A stretch of DNA of 64,000 nucleotides from Archangium sp. Its GTDB lineage: Bacteria > Myxococcota > Myxococcia > Myxococcales > Myxococcaceae. Position numbers and translations under genes: made by a program. Positions within the stretch are counted from its first letter, which is position 1, and each line of letters opens with the position of its first letter. Shown here in pieces: positions 37,643 through 48,261 of this stretch. A model generated the notes under the pieces. It did not search any database and had not been told where the DNA came from. It worked only from the letters and a program-made list of their open reading frames with translations. The DNA lies in contig JAUYRZ010000131.1 of NCBI GenBank assembly GCA_030695565.1, positions 22,808-86,807 on the forward strand. Direction: 5' to 3'.

Positions 37643-40600
37643 ATGAAGATCACGACTCTGCTGGCCCGCTTCGCCCTCACCTCCCTGATGGGGTCACTGC
37701 TCCTGGCATGCCCCAAAACGCCTGAGCCCGATCCCCTCGAGCCGATGCCCCGGGTGATCAGCTTCAGGGGCTCGTTGGCCGAGGTGCCCATCGGAGGCAC
37801 CCTCACCCTGAGTTGGAGCGTGGAGAACGCCACCGAAGTGCGCATCGAAGAGCTCTCGCTGGGCACGCTCTCGGGCATCGAAGGCGCCGAAGGCAGCGTG
37901 GAGGTCGCGGTGACCACCAACGCGCTCTTCGTCTTGACCGCGCGAAACGCTCGCGGGGCGACTGACTCGGCGGTGGTCTCGGTGCAGGTGCAGGGCGAAC
38001 CTTCGGGCCTGCTCTTCGTGAGCTCGGAGACCTCGGTGGAAGCCGACCAGCCGGTGACCCTCGCGTGGTCAGCCCCCGGCGCGAACAACGTGACGGTGAA
38101 CGCGGCCCCGGGTGGGGCGATCGACCTCGCAGGTCAGACGCAGTCGGGCGCGGTGGTGGTGCGGCCCCGCCAGACGACCACGTACACCATCAACGCCGGC
38201 GGCCGCACGGCGACGGTGGAGGTGCGCGTCACCGGCAGCATCACCCGCTTCACTGCGACGCCCACCGTGGGCACCGCGGGCGGTACGGTGACGCTGAGCT
38301 GGGCGACGGCCAACGTCGATCGGGTGCAGCTGCTCGCGCCGGGCCGGCCTGCATTGGTCGATACCACCGACGCGGCCCGAGTCGCCTCGGGCACCTTCGA
38401 CGACGTGCTCCCCGCGATGATCGACCCGGGCCAGCTCTTCCCCTACGAGCTTCGGGTGACTGCGGGCGCGATCACCCTGACGCGCCAGGTGACGGTCACC
38501 ATCGCCGGCAACCCTTCGATCACCACCTTCGACGCTCCCGTGGCGGCCAAGCGAACACCGGGCAGCACCATCACGCTCGGGTGGCGCACCGTGGAGACCG
38601 ACCGCGTCAGCATCTCGGCCAACGGCGTGGTGATCTACCAAAGCCCGGGCCGCGCCATCGCGCTGAGCGGCAGCACCACGCTGCCCGCGCCGCAGGTCGA
38701 CACCACCTACGAGCTCACCGCCTCTGATTCACGCGGTGGTTCGGTCACGGCGTCTCGACTGGTCGACAGCCTGGGCACGCCGACGGTCACCCTGACCGCC
38801 ACGCCTCAAGCCGTGATGGGCGGAGATCAGATCACCCTGAGCTGGACGGGCCAGGAGATCCGCAACGTGGCCATCAGCAGCTCGACCACGGGGCTGGTGG
38901 TGGTGCGCCAGGGCCCCCTCGATACGGGCACCGCCACGGTGCGCGTGAACGGTGACGCGGTGTTCACCATCACCGCCGACAACAGCCTGGGCGACGTGGC
39001 CACCTCGACCGCGTCGGTCACCGCGACTTCACCGGTCACCCTGAGCGTGACGCCGTCGGGCGATCTGCGCCTGGGCCAGAACGTGGCCGTCACCGCCTCG
39101 CGGCCCGGCCCACTGGTCGGGCTTCCCCACCAGACCGTGCAGACCCGGCCCGCGTCGACCGGCTTTCTCGACCTGACCGAGAGCGGCACCCGGCTGGTCT
39201 TCGCCACCACCACCTCGTCGGCCCCCATCAACACGACCTTCCGCACCGTGCTGTTCGGGCGCACCGTGGGCCAGGCGATCCGCGTCTCGCGCCACGGCTA
39301 CCTCGTGTTCGGTGACTACCTCAACGGCTCCAACAGCATCGACGTGGCGCTGCCCACCACCAAGCTCGAGCCGATGGCGGTGGCGCCCTACTGGGAGTCG
39401 CTCACCTTCCAGGACGTGTTCTGGGAAATTCGCGCGGCCGGTGGCACCTCGACGTTGATCGTCCAGTGGAATTGGTCGACGGCCAGCGTGCAGGCGAAGA
39501 TCTCCAGCACCGGCGAGATCGAGTTCGAATACGCGCAGCTCCCCACCACGGTGAGCGGCAAGGCCGGGGTGACGGGGCCGACCGTCGCCCAGAGCATCGC
39601 CGCGCCCACGCCCGCAGTGGGCACGGGCTTCACCTTCTTCGGCGCGATGCCCCAGCCCGTGCAGGTGCCCGCCTTTCAGAGCGGCCGGGTCAGCGCGAGC
39701 GTGGAGATCTCTCCGGGCGAAGCGGTGCGCGCTGAAGGCACGCTCACGGCCACCCTGGTCGCTCCCGATGAGCTCGGGTTCACCGAGGTGCTCTCGCGCT
39801 CGGTGCTGCCCAACGGGCAGTGGCTCGAGCTCTCCAGCTGGAGCCCGCGCGCCATCGACCTCACCGGGTGGAGCTTGAGCTTCGCCGATGGGGGCGTGGC
39901 CCCGCTGACCGCCAGCATTCCCGCGCGCGGCACGCTGGTGCTGGGCGCCTCGCTCGACCCCGCACTCAACGACGACGCGGGCGTGCAGGTGGCCGTGCCG
40001 GGGTTCGATCTCTCGGGCGCCACCAGCGTCGCCCTCACGCGCGAAGGCACGCACCAGGCGCTCTCGCTGCTGCAGACCGACGGAGGCCGCCCTGCGACGG
40101 GCACCAGCCTCGTGCTCGACCCCGGGCCGCTGCGCTACCCGACCGGCGTCACGGTGCCACAAGGTGCCCGCACCTGTCTGTCGACCAGCCCCTACGGCGT
40201 GCAGATGCCGCAGCAGCTCGGCCGGCCGGGCTTCGATCAAGGCTGCGTCTTCCCCTATGCGAAGTCTTCGATCGCCCCGGGCTTCTTCGACATCTCGGTG
40301 GTGGGCACGGGGCTCTCGTTCGTCGAAGACAACAACGGCCTCGCCTCGCTGAGCCTGACGGCGGCACCCGTGCCCTTCTTCGGCGACGCCCAGACCTCGA
40401 TGGTGGTGAGCATCAACGGGTACCTCTCGTTCGACGAGACCTCCGTGCTGGGCACGCAGCTCTTCACGAGCACGCTGCCCGCGACTGCTGACACCAACTC
40501 GGTCGTCGCCGTGTTTGCTGACGACCTCCAGCTCAATCGCGTCACCTACCCCGACTCGAACGTCTACCTGAAGCGGGTGGGCCCGGGTGAAGACCCGTTC

Positions 40601-40894
40601 GCAGCTGCACCGCACTGGATCGTGCAGTGGCACCGCGTCTCGCACTCGACCACCACGGTGGCCTCGCGCGACGACTTGAACTTCCAGGCCAAGCTCTTCG
40701 ACGACGGCGTCATCGAGTACCACTTCGCCGAGCTGCGCAGCACCAGCAGCACCCAGTACGGCTCGGGCACGAGCTCGGTCACCTGGTTGGAGGCGCCTGG
40801 CGGCACCTCGGCCCTGGTGATCAACGCCAACTCGACGTCGCCGGGCATCTCACCTCACACCGCCTTCCGCTTCACGCCCCGGGGTTCGCCATGA
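37643..40894 (+). CDS. Giant surface lipoprotein B (paralogue of A and C)
   Basis: A 1,083-aa lipoprotein (MKITTLLARFALTSLMGSLLLAC), 15 nt after gene A; an in-frame GTG at 37631 is possible. It has the same order as A: Ig-like repeats (TLSWSVENATEVRIEEL, TLAWSAPGANNVTVNAA, TLSWATANVDRVQLLAPG), nidogen-like 1 (VSRHGYLVFGDYLNGS, nt ~39280-39620), lamin-tail (FTEVLSRSVLPNGQWLELSS, nt ~39770-40130) and nidogen-like 2 (VVSINGYLSFDE, HWIVQWHRVSH, nt ~40300-40760). The paralogues have diverged strongly in sequence but keep domain order and length, so the duplication is old. Confidence 0.85.
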   Translation: MKITTLLARFALTSLMGSLLLACPKTPEPDPLEPMPRVISFRGSLAEVPIGGTLTLSWSVENATEVRIEELSLGTLSGIEGAEGSVEVAVTTNALFVLTARNARGATDSAVVSVQVQGEPSGLLFVSSETSVEADQPVTLAWSAPGANNVTVNAAPGGAIDLAGQTQSGAVVVRPRQTTTYTINAGGRTATVEVRVTGSITRFTATPTVGTAGGTVTLSWATANVDRVQLLAPGRPALVDTTDAARVASGTFDDVLPAMIDPGQLFPYELRVTAGAITLTRQVTVTIAGNPSITTFDAPVAAKRTPGSTITLGWRTVETDRVSISANGVVIYQSPGRAIALSGSTTLPAPQVDTTYELTASDSRGGSVTASRLVDSLGTPTVTLTATPQAVMGGDQITLSWTGQEIRNVAISSSTTGLVVVRQGPLDTGTATVRVNGDAVFTITADNSLGDVATSTASVTATSPVTLSVTPSGDLRLGQNVAVTASRPGPLVGLPHQTVQTRPASTGFLDLTESGTRLVFATTTSSAPINTTFRTVLFGRTVGQAIRVSRHGYLVFGDYLNGSNSIDVALPTTKLEPMAVAPYWESLTFQDVFWEIRAAGGTSTLIVQWNWSTASVQAKISSTGEIEFEYAQLPTTVSGKAGVTGPTVAQSIAAPTPAVGTGFTFFGAMPQPVQVPAFQSGRVSASVEISPGEAVRAEGTLTATLVAPDELGFTEVLSRSVLPNGQWLELSSWSPRAIDLTGWSLSFADGGVAPLTASIPARGTLVLGASLDPALNDDAGVQVAVPGFDLSGATSVALTREGTHQALSLLQTDGGRPATGTSLVLDPGPLRYPTGVTVPQGARTCLSTSPYGVQMPQQLGRPGFDQGCVFPYAKSSIAPGFFDISVVGTGLSFVEDNNGLASLSLTAAPVPFFGDAQTSMVVSINGYLSFDETSVLGTQLFTSTLPATADTNSVVAVFADDLQLNRVTYPDSNVYLKRVGPGEDPFAAAPHWIVQWHRVSHSTTTVASRDDLNFQAKLFDDGVIEYHFAELRSTSSTQYGSGTSSVTWLEAPGGTSALVINANSTSPGISPHTAFRFTPRGSP

Positions 40895-43800
40895 TGCGCC
40901 TTTCTCAGCTCTCCACGCTCAGCCTGGCAGCGTTGCTCGCCGTGGCCGGGTGCCGTCAGCAGCAGCCGACCACCGTGGTGCCCCCGGCGCCGAGCATCGA
41001 GGTCTTCACCGTCTCGGCCGCGTCACTCGAGGCGCCCGGCCCGGTGACCCTCTCGTGGCAAACCACCAGCGCCACCCGCGTGACGTTGACGCGCGCAGGC
41101 CAGGAGCCGCTCGGAGTGCCCGAAGATCAGCTCAGCGGTTCGCTGGAGGTGCAGGTCGACAGGTCCACCCTCTTCGTGATGGTGGCGCGGGGTGAAGGCG
41201 GCTCGGAGGCGCGCGCGCTTTCGGTCACCGTGGGCCAGCAAGACGAAGCACTCACCCTGGTGGCGTTGCCGGCGATCGTCCTGGGCGGCGCGACCACCAC
41301 GCTGGCGTGGACGGCGCCGGGCGCGCAGGCGGTGACGCTGACGGCAGGCGGCGCGGCGATCGACACGAAGGGGCAGATCACCAGCGGCGCGCTCGTGGTG
41401 CGGCCCGACCGCGACACCGTCTACACCTTGAGCGATGGCACGCGCAGCGCGACCACCTCGGTGACCGTGCAGGTCGCGCTGCTCAGCCTCACGGCCAATC
41501 CGCCCGCGGCCCAGGTGGGCCAGAACCTCACCCTGTCGTGGACGACGGCCGGCGCCGACCGGGTGGTGATCGAGTCGCCGGGCCGCGGTCAGCTCGCGGA
41601 GATCACCGACGCCACCAGGCTGGTGTCGGGCAGCTTCGTCGACGTGGTGCCGCCGCTCCCGGTGAACGGCCTGCTCAGCTACGAGGTGAGCGCGATCAAG
41701 GGCACCGAGCGCATGACGCGCAGCCTGACGGTCTTCGTGGGCAGTGACCTGGCCATCGTTCGATTCGACGCGCCTGCCGTGGCGAAGGCGGGCGCGCAGT
41801 TCTTCGTGCGCTGGACCACCGTCGCGGCGGATCGCGTCGAGGTGCTGGTCGAAGGCCAGTCGCTCTACGAGAGCCCCACGCGGCAGCTCGCAGCGCAGGG
41901 TGGTTTCGGGTTCATCGCGCCCACCGGTGACTTCGAGGTCGAGCTGCTCGCCTTCAACGATCGCGGCGATCGAATCAGCCGGAGCGCGCAGGTCGACGCC
42001 GTCGGCACGCCCACCTCCGCGACGCTCACCGCCGGGCCCACCACGGTGGCCACGGGCGCTCCGGTCACCTTGACGTGGGCGGCGGCCGAAGCGCGCCGCG
42101 TGCGCATCACCGACAGCCAGAACCTCGCCGTCTTCTCGGTCTCGGGGCAGGCCGCTGAAGCGGGCACCACCACCGTGTACCCGAGCAGCACGACCACCTA
42201 CACGCTGTCTGCCGACAACCGGTTCGGCGATCCCGCGGTGACGGCGACGGCGGCGGTGACGGTGACGGGCGCGGCTCCCACCGTCACCCAGTTCCCTGCC
42301 ACGGCGATCTCCGGCCAGCTGGTCGAGCTGCGGCCGACCACCCCGGGCGCGTTGCTCTACGGCTTTCCGCATCAGACGGTGACCGGGTCCACCAGCTCGA
42401 ACTTCCTCGACATCAGCGCGACGGGTGAGCGGGTGCTCGAGCTGGGCGCCGACGTGGCGAGCGTCACGCCGGCCTTCAGCACGCGGCTGTGGGGTGTGCA
42501 GCGCGAAGGGCAGCTGACGATTTCGCGCGCGGGTTGGATGGCCTGGGGCGCCCCGTTGGTGGTCAACACCAGCGAGACCGCGCTGCCCAGCGTCTCGACG
42601 CCCGGCGGCATCATCGCCCCGTACTGGGACGACCTGCGCCTGGTGGCCACCTCAGCGGTGTTGTTCGAAGTGGTGGGCGAAGCGCCGGAGCAGCGGCTGA
42701 TCGTTCAGTGGGACAAGTTGCAGATGGGCACCGACGTGGACAGCCTCGCGACCTTCCAGGTGCAGGTGCACCAGGCCGGGCTGGTCTCGTTTCACTACCA
42801 GACGATCATCCCCAACGCGTCGCCCTTCTTCACCGTGGGCCTGCAGGATCACACCCGGCAAATCGGCTTCGATCTGCTCGCGGGGGTGCCGCCTGAGTCG
42901 AACACCGCGCTCTACTTCTTCAGCCCGCTGACCGTGCCGCCCGAAGCGCGGGTGCTCTCCGGCAGCAGCTGGGGCGGCTTCATCAAGACGGGCGCCTCGT
43001 ATTCGTTCGTGGGCCAGCCGAGCGTGGCGGTGCGGTTGCCCTTCGACATCGCGTTGAGCGAGCTGATGTTCCGCCCGGCGGCCGGGGTGACCGCAGGCCA
43101 GTACGTCGAGGCCGTGAACCTCACCAACACCGCCTTCGATCTGAGCGGCTGGTTGCTGCGTTCGGGCGACGGCTCGAGCTTCACCCTGCCCGCCGGCACC
43201 AGCCTCGCGGCCAACGGCGTGCTGGTGCTGGGCGCCTCGATCGATCCCGCTCAGAATGACGACGCGGGCGTGCAGGTGAGCTGGGCGGGCAGCGGCTTCA
43301 GCCTCGGCGTCGACGCCGGCTCGCTCAACATCGGCACCACCGATGCGGGCTACGGCATCACGTTCAACGGGCCGGCTGACGCAGGCACCGGCGCGTCGGT
43401 GGAGATCGACCCGGGCCCGTTCGTGAGCACCGGCGCCTCGACGCCGGTCTTCGGCTCGTGCTGGGCCACGGCGAGCTTCGGCGATCAGGTGCCGACTCAG
43501 CGCGGTACGCCCGGGCGCGTGCCCGGTTGCGGCTTCGCCTACCAGCGGCAGGGCATCCCCAGCCGGTTCCACGACATCGAGGCCACGGGCACGGTGCTGC
43601 TCTCGTCGACCACCAACGTGCTCGACAACCTCTCGACGGCCACGCTGGCGCCGCTGCCCAGCGACCCCGCACCGATGATCTTCGGCGTGCGCGCCCCCAC
43701 GCTGACGGTGAGCAGCAACGGCTGGTTCTCGCCGCGCACCATCACCACGGTGACCGCCTCGAACAACTCCGCGAACAAGTCAGCACCCACGGCCACCGAG

Positions 43801-44175
43801 CCGGTGGGCACCATCGCGCCCTTCTGGGAAGATCTCGAGGCGCTGGGCAACATCTCGACGATCAGGTGGCAACGAATCGAGCCCAACGAAGATCCGCTCA
43901 CGCCCGCGCGCCACTGGATCATTCAGTGGAGCCGCTTCACCACCGACATCGCCTCGGCCACGCCTGACGATCTCAACTTCCAGGCCAAGCTCTTCGAAGA
44001 CGGCACCATCGAGTTCCACTACGCGACCATGCGTTCAGGCACGGTCGCGCAGCTGGGCGAAGGCAGCTCGGCCACGGTGTGGATCGAAGAGCCTACCGGC
44101 ACCCGTGCCCTGATCGTCTCCGCCAACACCCGAGCGACGCGCGAGAACACCGCGGTTCGTTTCGTCGCCCGCTGA
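40891..44175 (+). CDS. Giant surface lipoprotein C (paralogue of A and B)
   Basis: A 1,094-aa lipoprotein (MMRLSQLSTLSLAALLAVAGC) whose ATG overlaps the stop of B by 4 nt; ATG 40894 is also possible. Ig-like repeats (TLSWQTTSATRVTLTRAG, TLAWTAPGAQAVTLTAGG, TLSWTTAGADRVVIESPG) precede nidogen-like 1 (nt ~42500-42900; IIAPYWDDLRL, RLIVQWDKLQMG), a lamin-tail domain (nt ~43040-43430; ALSELMFRPAAGVTAGQYVE) and nidogen-like 2 (nt ~43580-44080; TIAPFWEDLEA, HWIIQWSRFT). It is nearest to B in the C-terminal nidogen module (DDLNFQAKLFEDGTIEFHY against DDLNFQAKLFDDGVIEYHF). Confidence 0.85.
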   Translation: MMRLSQLSTLSLAALLAVAGCRQQQPTTVVPPAPSIEVFTVSAASLEAPGPVTLSWQTTSATRVTLTRAGQEPLGVPEDQLSGSLEVQVDRSTLFVMVARGEGGSEARALSVTVGQQDEALTLVALPAIVLGGATTTLAWTAPGAQAVTLTAGGAAIDTKGQITSGALVVRPDRDTVYTLSDGTRSATTSVTVQVALLSLTANPPAAQVGQNLTLSWTTAGADRVVIESPGRGQLAEITDATRLVSGSFVDVVPPLPVNGLLSYEVSAIKGTERMTRSLTVFVGSDLAIVRFDAPAVAKAGAQFFVRWTTVAADRVEVLVEGQSLYESPTRQLAAQGGFGFIAPTGDFEVELLAFNDRGDRISRSAQVDAVGTPTSATLTAGPTTVATGAPVTLTWAAAEARRVRITDSQNLAVFSVSGQAAEAGTTTVYPSSTTTYTLSADNRFGDPAVTATAAVTVTGAAPTVTQFPATAISGQLVELRPTTPGALLYGFPHQTVTGSTSSNFLDISATGERVLELGADVASVTPAFSTRLWGVQREGQLTISRAGWMAWGAPLVVNTSETALPSVSTPGGIIAPYWDDLRLVATSAVLFEVVGEAPEQRLIVQWDKLQMGTDVDSLATFQVQVHQAGLVSFHYQTIIPNASPFFTVGLQDHTRQIGFDLLAGVPPESNTALYFFSPLTVPPEARVLSGSSWGGFIKTGASYSFVGQPSVAVRLPFDIALSELMFRPAAGVTAGQYVEAVNLTNTAFDLSGWLLRSGDGSSFTLPAGTSLAANGVLVLGASIDPAQNDDAGVQVSWAGSGFSLGVDAGSLNIGTTDAGYGITFNGPADAGTGASVEIDPGPFVSTGASTPVFGSCWATASFGDQVPTQRGTPGRVPGCGFAYQRQGIPSRFHDIEATGTVLLSSTTNVLDNLSTATLAPLPSDPAPMIFGVRAPTLTVSSNGWFSPRTITTVTASNNSANKSAPTATEPVGTIAPFWEDLEALGNISTIRWQRIEPNEDPLTPARHWIIQWSRFTTDIASATPDDLNFQAKLFEDGTIEFHYATMRSGTVAQLGEGSSATVWIEEPTGTRALIVSANTRATRENTAVRFVAR

Positions 44176-44190
44176 AAGCAAGGTCCACTC

Positions 44191-47100
44191 ATGAGCGCAC
44201 GTCACTCCCATTCTCTGCTGCTCGCCGCCTCCCTGGCCCTGCTCCCCGCAGCAGCCTTCGCGCAGCCCTCCAACGACACCTGCTTCGGCGCCGAGGTGCT
44301 CACCTTCAACGCGAGTGGCCTGGCCACTTCGACGATCGTGCGGAACATCGCCACCGCGACGGCGCTCGACGCGGGTGACACCGCGATGAGCTGCGCGGCC
44401 GCGGCCAAACACTCGGTGTGGTTCACCTTCACGGTGCCCACCACGGGCACCTACGCGTTCGAGACCTGTGGCTCGGTGAGCTACTTCAGTGCCATCGCGC
44501 TCTACACGGGCGTCTGCGGGACGTTGGCGCCGGTCACCGGCGGCTGCGTCACCTCGAGCACCACCGGCAACTGCAGCCCCGGCGCGCGGTTCTCGACCCA
44601 GACGCTCGATGGTGGTCTGGGCGCGCCGCTCAACCTCACGCAAGGCGTCACCTACTACATGCAGGTCGGCACCACGTCGGCCACCACCGCCGTCACTGAA
44701 AACAGCCAGGTGAGCCTGCGCGTGGGTCTGGAGACCGCGGCCCCCAACGATCTCTGTTCGGGCACGCTGCCCGCGCTCACCCTCAACCGGCCGCTGCTGG
44801 TGACGACCAAAGCCGCCAACACGTTGCTCGCGGGCAACGACGCCGAGCTGCCGAACGACGCAGGTTGTTTTCAGACCGGAGGCGCCGCCAACACCGTCAC
44901 CTCGGCCTCGGGGCAGGACGTGGCCGTTCGTTTCACCGCGCCCACCAGCGGCGACTTCTCGTTCCGCGTGAACCAAGCGACCGTCACCACGCCGAACACG
45001 GTGCTCTACCTCGCCGACACCTGCCTCGGTGGGAGCCCGGCGATCTACAACGCGGGTGCGTGCATCGCGGCCGTCAATCGGGGCCAGACCGGTGCACCGG
45101 GGACGGAAGAGCTGAGCTGCGTGCCGTTGAGCGCGGGCACTGACTACACGCTGTGGGTCGACAGCGTGGCGAGCAGCACCGGCGCTGCCTACACCGCGGT
45201 GGCCACCGCGTGCTTCAAGGAGGAGGAACAGAACAACGAGCCTGCGCGCGCCAACCCCTTGCAGTGCCCGATGACCGGCAACTTCGCGCCTGCGGGTGAC
45301 GTCGACTTCTTCGAGGTGGGCAACCACCCGGGGGCGCGGCTCTTCGCGATGATCGAGATGAACGCCACCACGTCTGCCGACTCGAACATGCGGGTGACCA
45401 CCGCGACCGACACGCTGCAGTACGACGACGATGACGGCACCACTGACATGGGGAGCCTGGGCTCAGTGGTCGCCGGCGTGACCCTCCCCAGCGGGCCCAC
45501 CTACGTGCGCGTCAACTACAACACCACCACGACGCAGGCGGGACCGTACCGGCTGCACAGCATGCTCAAGTTCGGCGCCCCGGTGCCCGAGCAGGAGCCC
45601 AACGACACGCGTGCACAGGCCAACAGCCTGGGCCTGTACGTGAGCGGCGCGTTGGCCACCACCACGGAGGTCGACATCTTCAGCTTCGACGCGCGCGTGG
45701 GCGACCTGGTGTTCGTGGCGCTCGACGGCGCTCCGGCGCGTAGCGGTGTGGCCAGCGGCAACCACAACTTCGAGATCTTCGACGCGCTCGGCTGGAGCAT
45801 CGGCCTGGCCAACGACACCAACACCGCGAACTCCAACACCGCGGGCGCCGGCAGCCTCACCGCCATCACCCCGACCGCGCCCGCCGAGGGCTACGCCTTC
45901 AGGGCCAGCACCAACGGCACCCACTACGTGCACGTGACCCGCTCGGGAACGGGGGCCGGCGCCGACTACCTGCTGGCCGTGTCGATCGACTGCGGCATGG
46001 TGCAGCCCACCCTCAGCTCCATCTCCGCGACCTCGGGCACGGTGCTGGGCGGCGAGACGGTCACCCTGCTCGGCTCGGGCTTCGATGAAACCAGCGCGGT
46101 CTTCTTCGGCGGTACGCGCGCCACGGTGACCAGCCGCACCAGCAACTCGTTGACGGTGACCACGCCCGGCGCGAATGAAGGCACGGTCGAGGTGCGGGTG
46201 ACCAACTTCGGCAACTTGAGCTCGACGCTGCCCAACGCCTTCACCTACGTGGCGCCGATCGCCCCGCCTTCCATCGCCTCGGTCACGCCCGCGTTCGGGC
46301 CCGTGGCAGGCGGAACGCTGATCACCCTGACCGGCAGCCTCTTCAAGACCAACGCAGAGGTCACCTTCACCAACGGCGCCACCACGGCCCCCGCGACCCA
46401 GGTCTCGGTGATCAACGCCACGCAGCTGACCTGCGTCACGCCCAGCATGCCCGCGGGCCCGGCCGACATCACGGTGCGAAACCCGGTCGACGATCTCTCG
46501 GGCAGCCTGGCCAACGCGTACACCTTCGTGCCCGCCCCCACCTTGAGCGCGGTCACGCCATCGACCGGCGTCACGCTCGGAGGACTGACCCTCACGGTGA
46601 CGGGCACCGGCTTTCTCCCCGGCGCGACGGTGCGCTTCGGAACCACGCTGGGCACCGCCGTGGTCGTCGCCGCTGACGGGCTGAGCCTCACCGTCACCTC
46701 GCCCGCGGTCACCACGGGCGGGCCGGTGGCCATCACCGTGCGCAACGCCGATGGCCAGCAGGTGGTGCTCGCCGCCGCGTTCACCTACGTCTACCCGGTT
46801 CCCACCATCGCCACCGTGAGCCCCACCACGGGCTCCGCGTCGGGAGGCCAGGTGATCACCATCAATGGAACGGGCTTCCTCTCGGCGCCGCCGCCGATGG
46901 TGACCTTCGATGGTGTCGCTGCGCCGAGCGTCTCGCGCCTGAGCGCGACGCAGCTCACCCTGCTGACGCCGCCCGGCGCTCCCGGACTGGCCGACCTGGT
47001 GGTGACCAACAACGACGGGCAGAGCGTTTCGCGCGCCCAGGCCTTCACCTACGTGGCGAGCCCCTCGATCCTCTCGGTGACCCCGTCGCGTGGCCCGGTT

Positions 47101-48261
47101 CAGGGTGGCACGCGGCTCACCATCAGCGGGCAGAACTTCGTCGCTGGCGCACGCGTGACGGTCGGTGGGGTGCCGGCCTTCGCCCCCACGGTGGTCGACC
47201 CCAACACCATCAGCGTGGTCACCAACTCAGGCGAAGTGGGCCTCGCCGCGGTGGTGGTGGAGAACCCCGACCTGCAGTCTTTCACGCTGGCCGGTGCGTT
47301 CACCTACGACGCGGCGCCGAGCCTCGCTCAGATCAGCCCAGGCACGGGCAGCATCGCGGGCGGTACCGTGGTGACGTTGACGGGCGCGGGTTTCCGTGCG
47401 GGCGTCGGCGTGCAGTTCGGCACCTTGCCTGCGTCGGCGGTGACGGTCGTCTCTGAGACCACGGTCACTGCGGTGACGCCCGCAAGCCCGCTGGGCGTGG
47501 TGACGGTGCGCGTGCAGAACGACGACGGGCAGGCCGCAGCACTGCCGCGCTCATTCCGCTTCGTCGCGCCGCCGACGCTGACCGCGGTCGCTCCTGCGAC
47601 GGGTGACGTGGCGGGCGCGACGGTGGTTCGGGTGACCGGCACCAACTTCGGGCCGATGACGACGGTGACGTTCGGAGGGGTCGCCGCGCAGCGCGTCTCC
47701 TTCGTGGGCGCCACCACGCTCGAGGCCGTCACGCCGCCCCACGCACCCGGCGAGGTGGAGGTCGCGGTCACCAACTCCAACGGAGACACCGCCACGTTGA
47801 GCGCGGGCTTCCGCTACACGCGCACCGCGCCCACGCTGGAGTCACTGGCGCCTGCGTCCGGTCTGACCACGGGCGGCGTGCAGGTGAACGTGACCGGCAC
47901 CGGGTTCGCGCCGAATACGACGGTCACCTTCGGTGGTGACCCGGCGACGGCGGTGGTGATGGCGTCGCCCGAGTTGCTGCGGGTGATCGCTCCGGCGCAT
48001 GCGGCCGGTGCGGTGTCACTGGTGGTGACCAACGATGACGGCCAGTCGGCCACGCTCACCAACGGGTTCCTCTACGTCGCCCCGGCGGTGGGTGAAGGCA
48101 ACGTGGTGACCGATGGTGGTGACGGCGCGTTGGTGGTCGAGACGGTCGACGCAGGCCCTGGCGGCGGTGGTGGCGGGGGCGGCTGCGGTTGCTCCAGCGT
48201 CGATCCCACCATCCTCATCGCGCTCGGTGCGTTGCTGCTCGGTCGCCGCAAGCGCTCGTGA
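44191..48261 (+). CDS. IPT/TIG-repeat cell-surface protein with MYXO-CTERM anchor
   Basis: A 1,356-aa exported protein (signal peptide MSARHSHSLLLAASLALLPA) 15 nt after lipoprotein C. Two N-terminal jelly-roll/PPC-like segments (CFGAEVLTFNASG, VWFTFTVPTTGTYAFETC) precede two PPC domains (EEEQNNEPARANPLQCPM, QEPNDTRAQANSLGLY). Then come eight IPT/TIG Ig-like repeats (nt ~46005-48090), each opening like PSIASVTPAFGPVAGGTLIT. The Gly-rich linker, GCGCSSVDPTILIALGALLL and GRRKRS form a MYXO-CTERM tail. It probably provides the sortable anchor or stalk for the operon; binding to lipoproteins A-C is inferred. Confidence 0.88.
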   Translation: MSARHSHSLLLAASLALLPAAAFAQPSNDTCFGAEVLTFNASGLATSTIVRNIATATALDAGDTAMSCAAAAKHSVWFTFTVPTTGTYAFETCGSVSYFSAIALYTGVCGTLAPVTGGCVTSSTTGNCSPGARFSTQTLDGGLGAPLNLTQGVTYYMQVGTTSATTAVTENSQVSLRVGLETAAPNDLCSGTLPALTLNRPLLVTTKAANTLLAGNDAELPNDAGCFQTGGAANTVTSASGQDVAVRFTAPTSGDFSFRVNQATVTTPNTVLYLADTCLGGSPAIYNAGACIAAVNRGQTGAPGTEELSCVPLSAGTDYTLWVDSVASSTGAAYTAVATACFKEEEQNNEPARANPLQCPMTGNFAPAGDVDFFEVGNHPGARLFAMIEMNATTSADSNMRVTTATDTLQYDDDDGTTDMGSLGSVVAGVTLPSGPTYVRVNYNTTTTQAGPYRLHSMLKFGAPVPEQEPNDTRAQANSLGLYVSGALATTTEVDIFSFDARVGDLVFVALDGAPARSGVASGNHNFEIFDALGWSIGLANDTNTANSNTAGAGSLTAITPTAPAEGYAFRASTNGTHYVHVTRSGTGAGADYLLAVSIDCGMVQPTLSSISATSGTVLGGETVTLLGSGFDETSAVFFGGTRATVTSRTSNSLTVTTPGANEGTVEVRVTNFGNLSSTLPNAFTYVAPIAPPSIASVTPAFGPVAGGTLITLTGSLFKTNAEVTFTNGATTAPATQVSVINATQLTCVTPSMPAGPADITVRNPVDDLSGSLANAYTFVPAPTLSAVTPSTGVTLGGLTLTVTGTGFLPGATVRFGTTLGTAVVVAADGLSLTVTSPAVTTGGPVAITVRNADGQQVVLAAAFTYVYPVPTIATVSPTTGSASGGQVITINGTGFLSAPPPMVTFDGVAAPSVSRLSATQLTLLTPPGAPGLADLVVTNNDGQSVSRAQAFTYVASPSILSVTPSRGPVQGGTRLTISGQNFVAGARVTVGGVPAFAPTVVDPNTISVVTNSGEVGLAAVVVENPDLQSFTLAGAFTYDAAPSLAQISPGTGSIAGGTVVTLTGAGFRAGVGVQFGTLPASAVTVVSETTVTAVTPASPLGVVTVRVQNDDGQAAALPRSFRFVAPPTLTAVAPATGDVAGATVVRVTGTNFGPMTTVTFGGVAAQRVSFVGATTLEAVTPPHAPGEVEVAVTNSNGDTATLSAGFRYTRTAPTLESLAPASGLTTGGVQVNVTGTGFAPNTTVTFGGDPATAVVMASPELLRVIAPAHAAGAVSLVVTNDDGQSATLTNGFLYVAPAVGEGNVVTDGGDGALVVETVDAGPGGGGGGGGCGCSSVDPTILIALGALLLGRRKRS

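Noticed and set aside
39029..40723. 564-codon open frame on the minus strand opposite lipoprotein B
   Set aside because: The plus frame has a signal peptide, domain order shared with two paralogues and proper start/stop junctions. The minus frame is low-complexity Arg/His/Gly.
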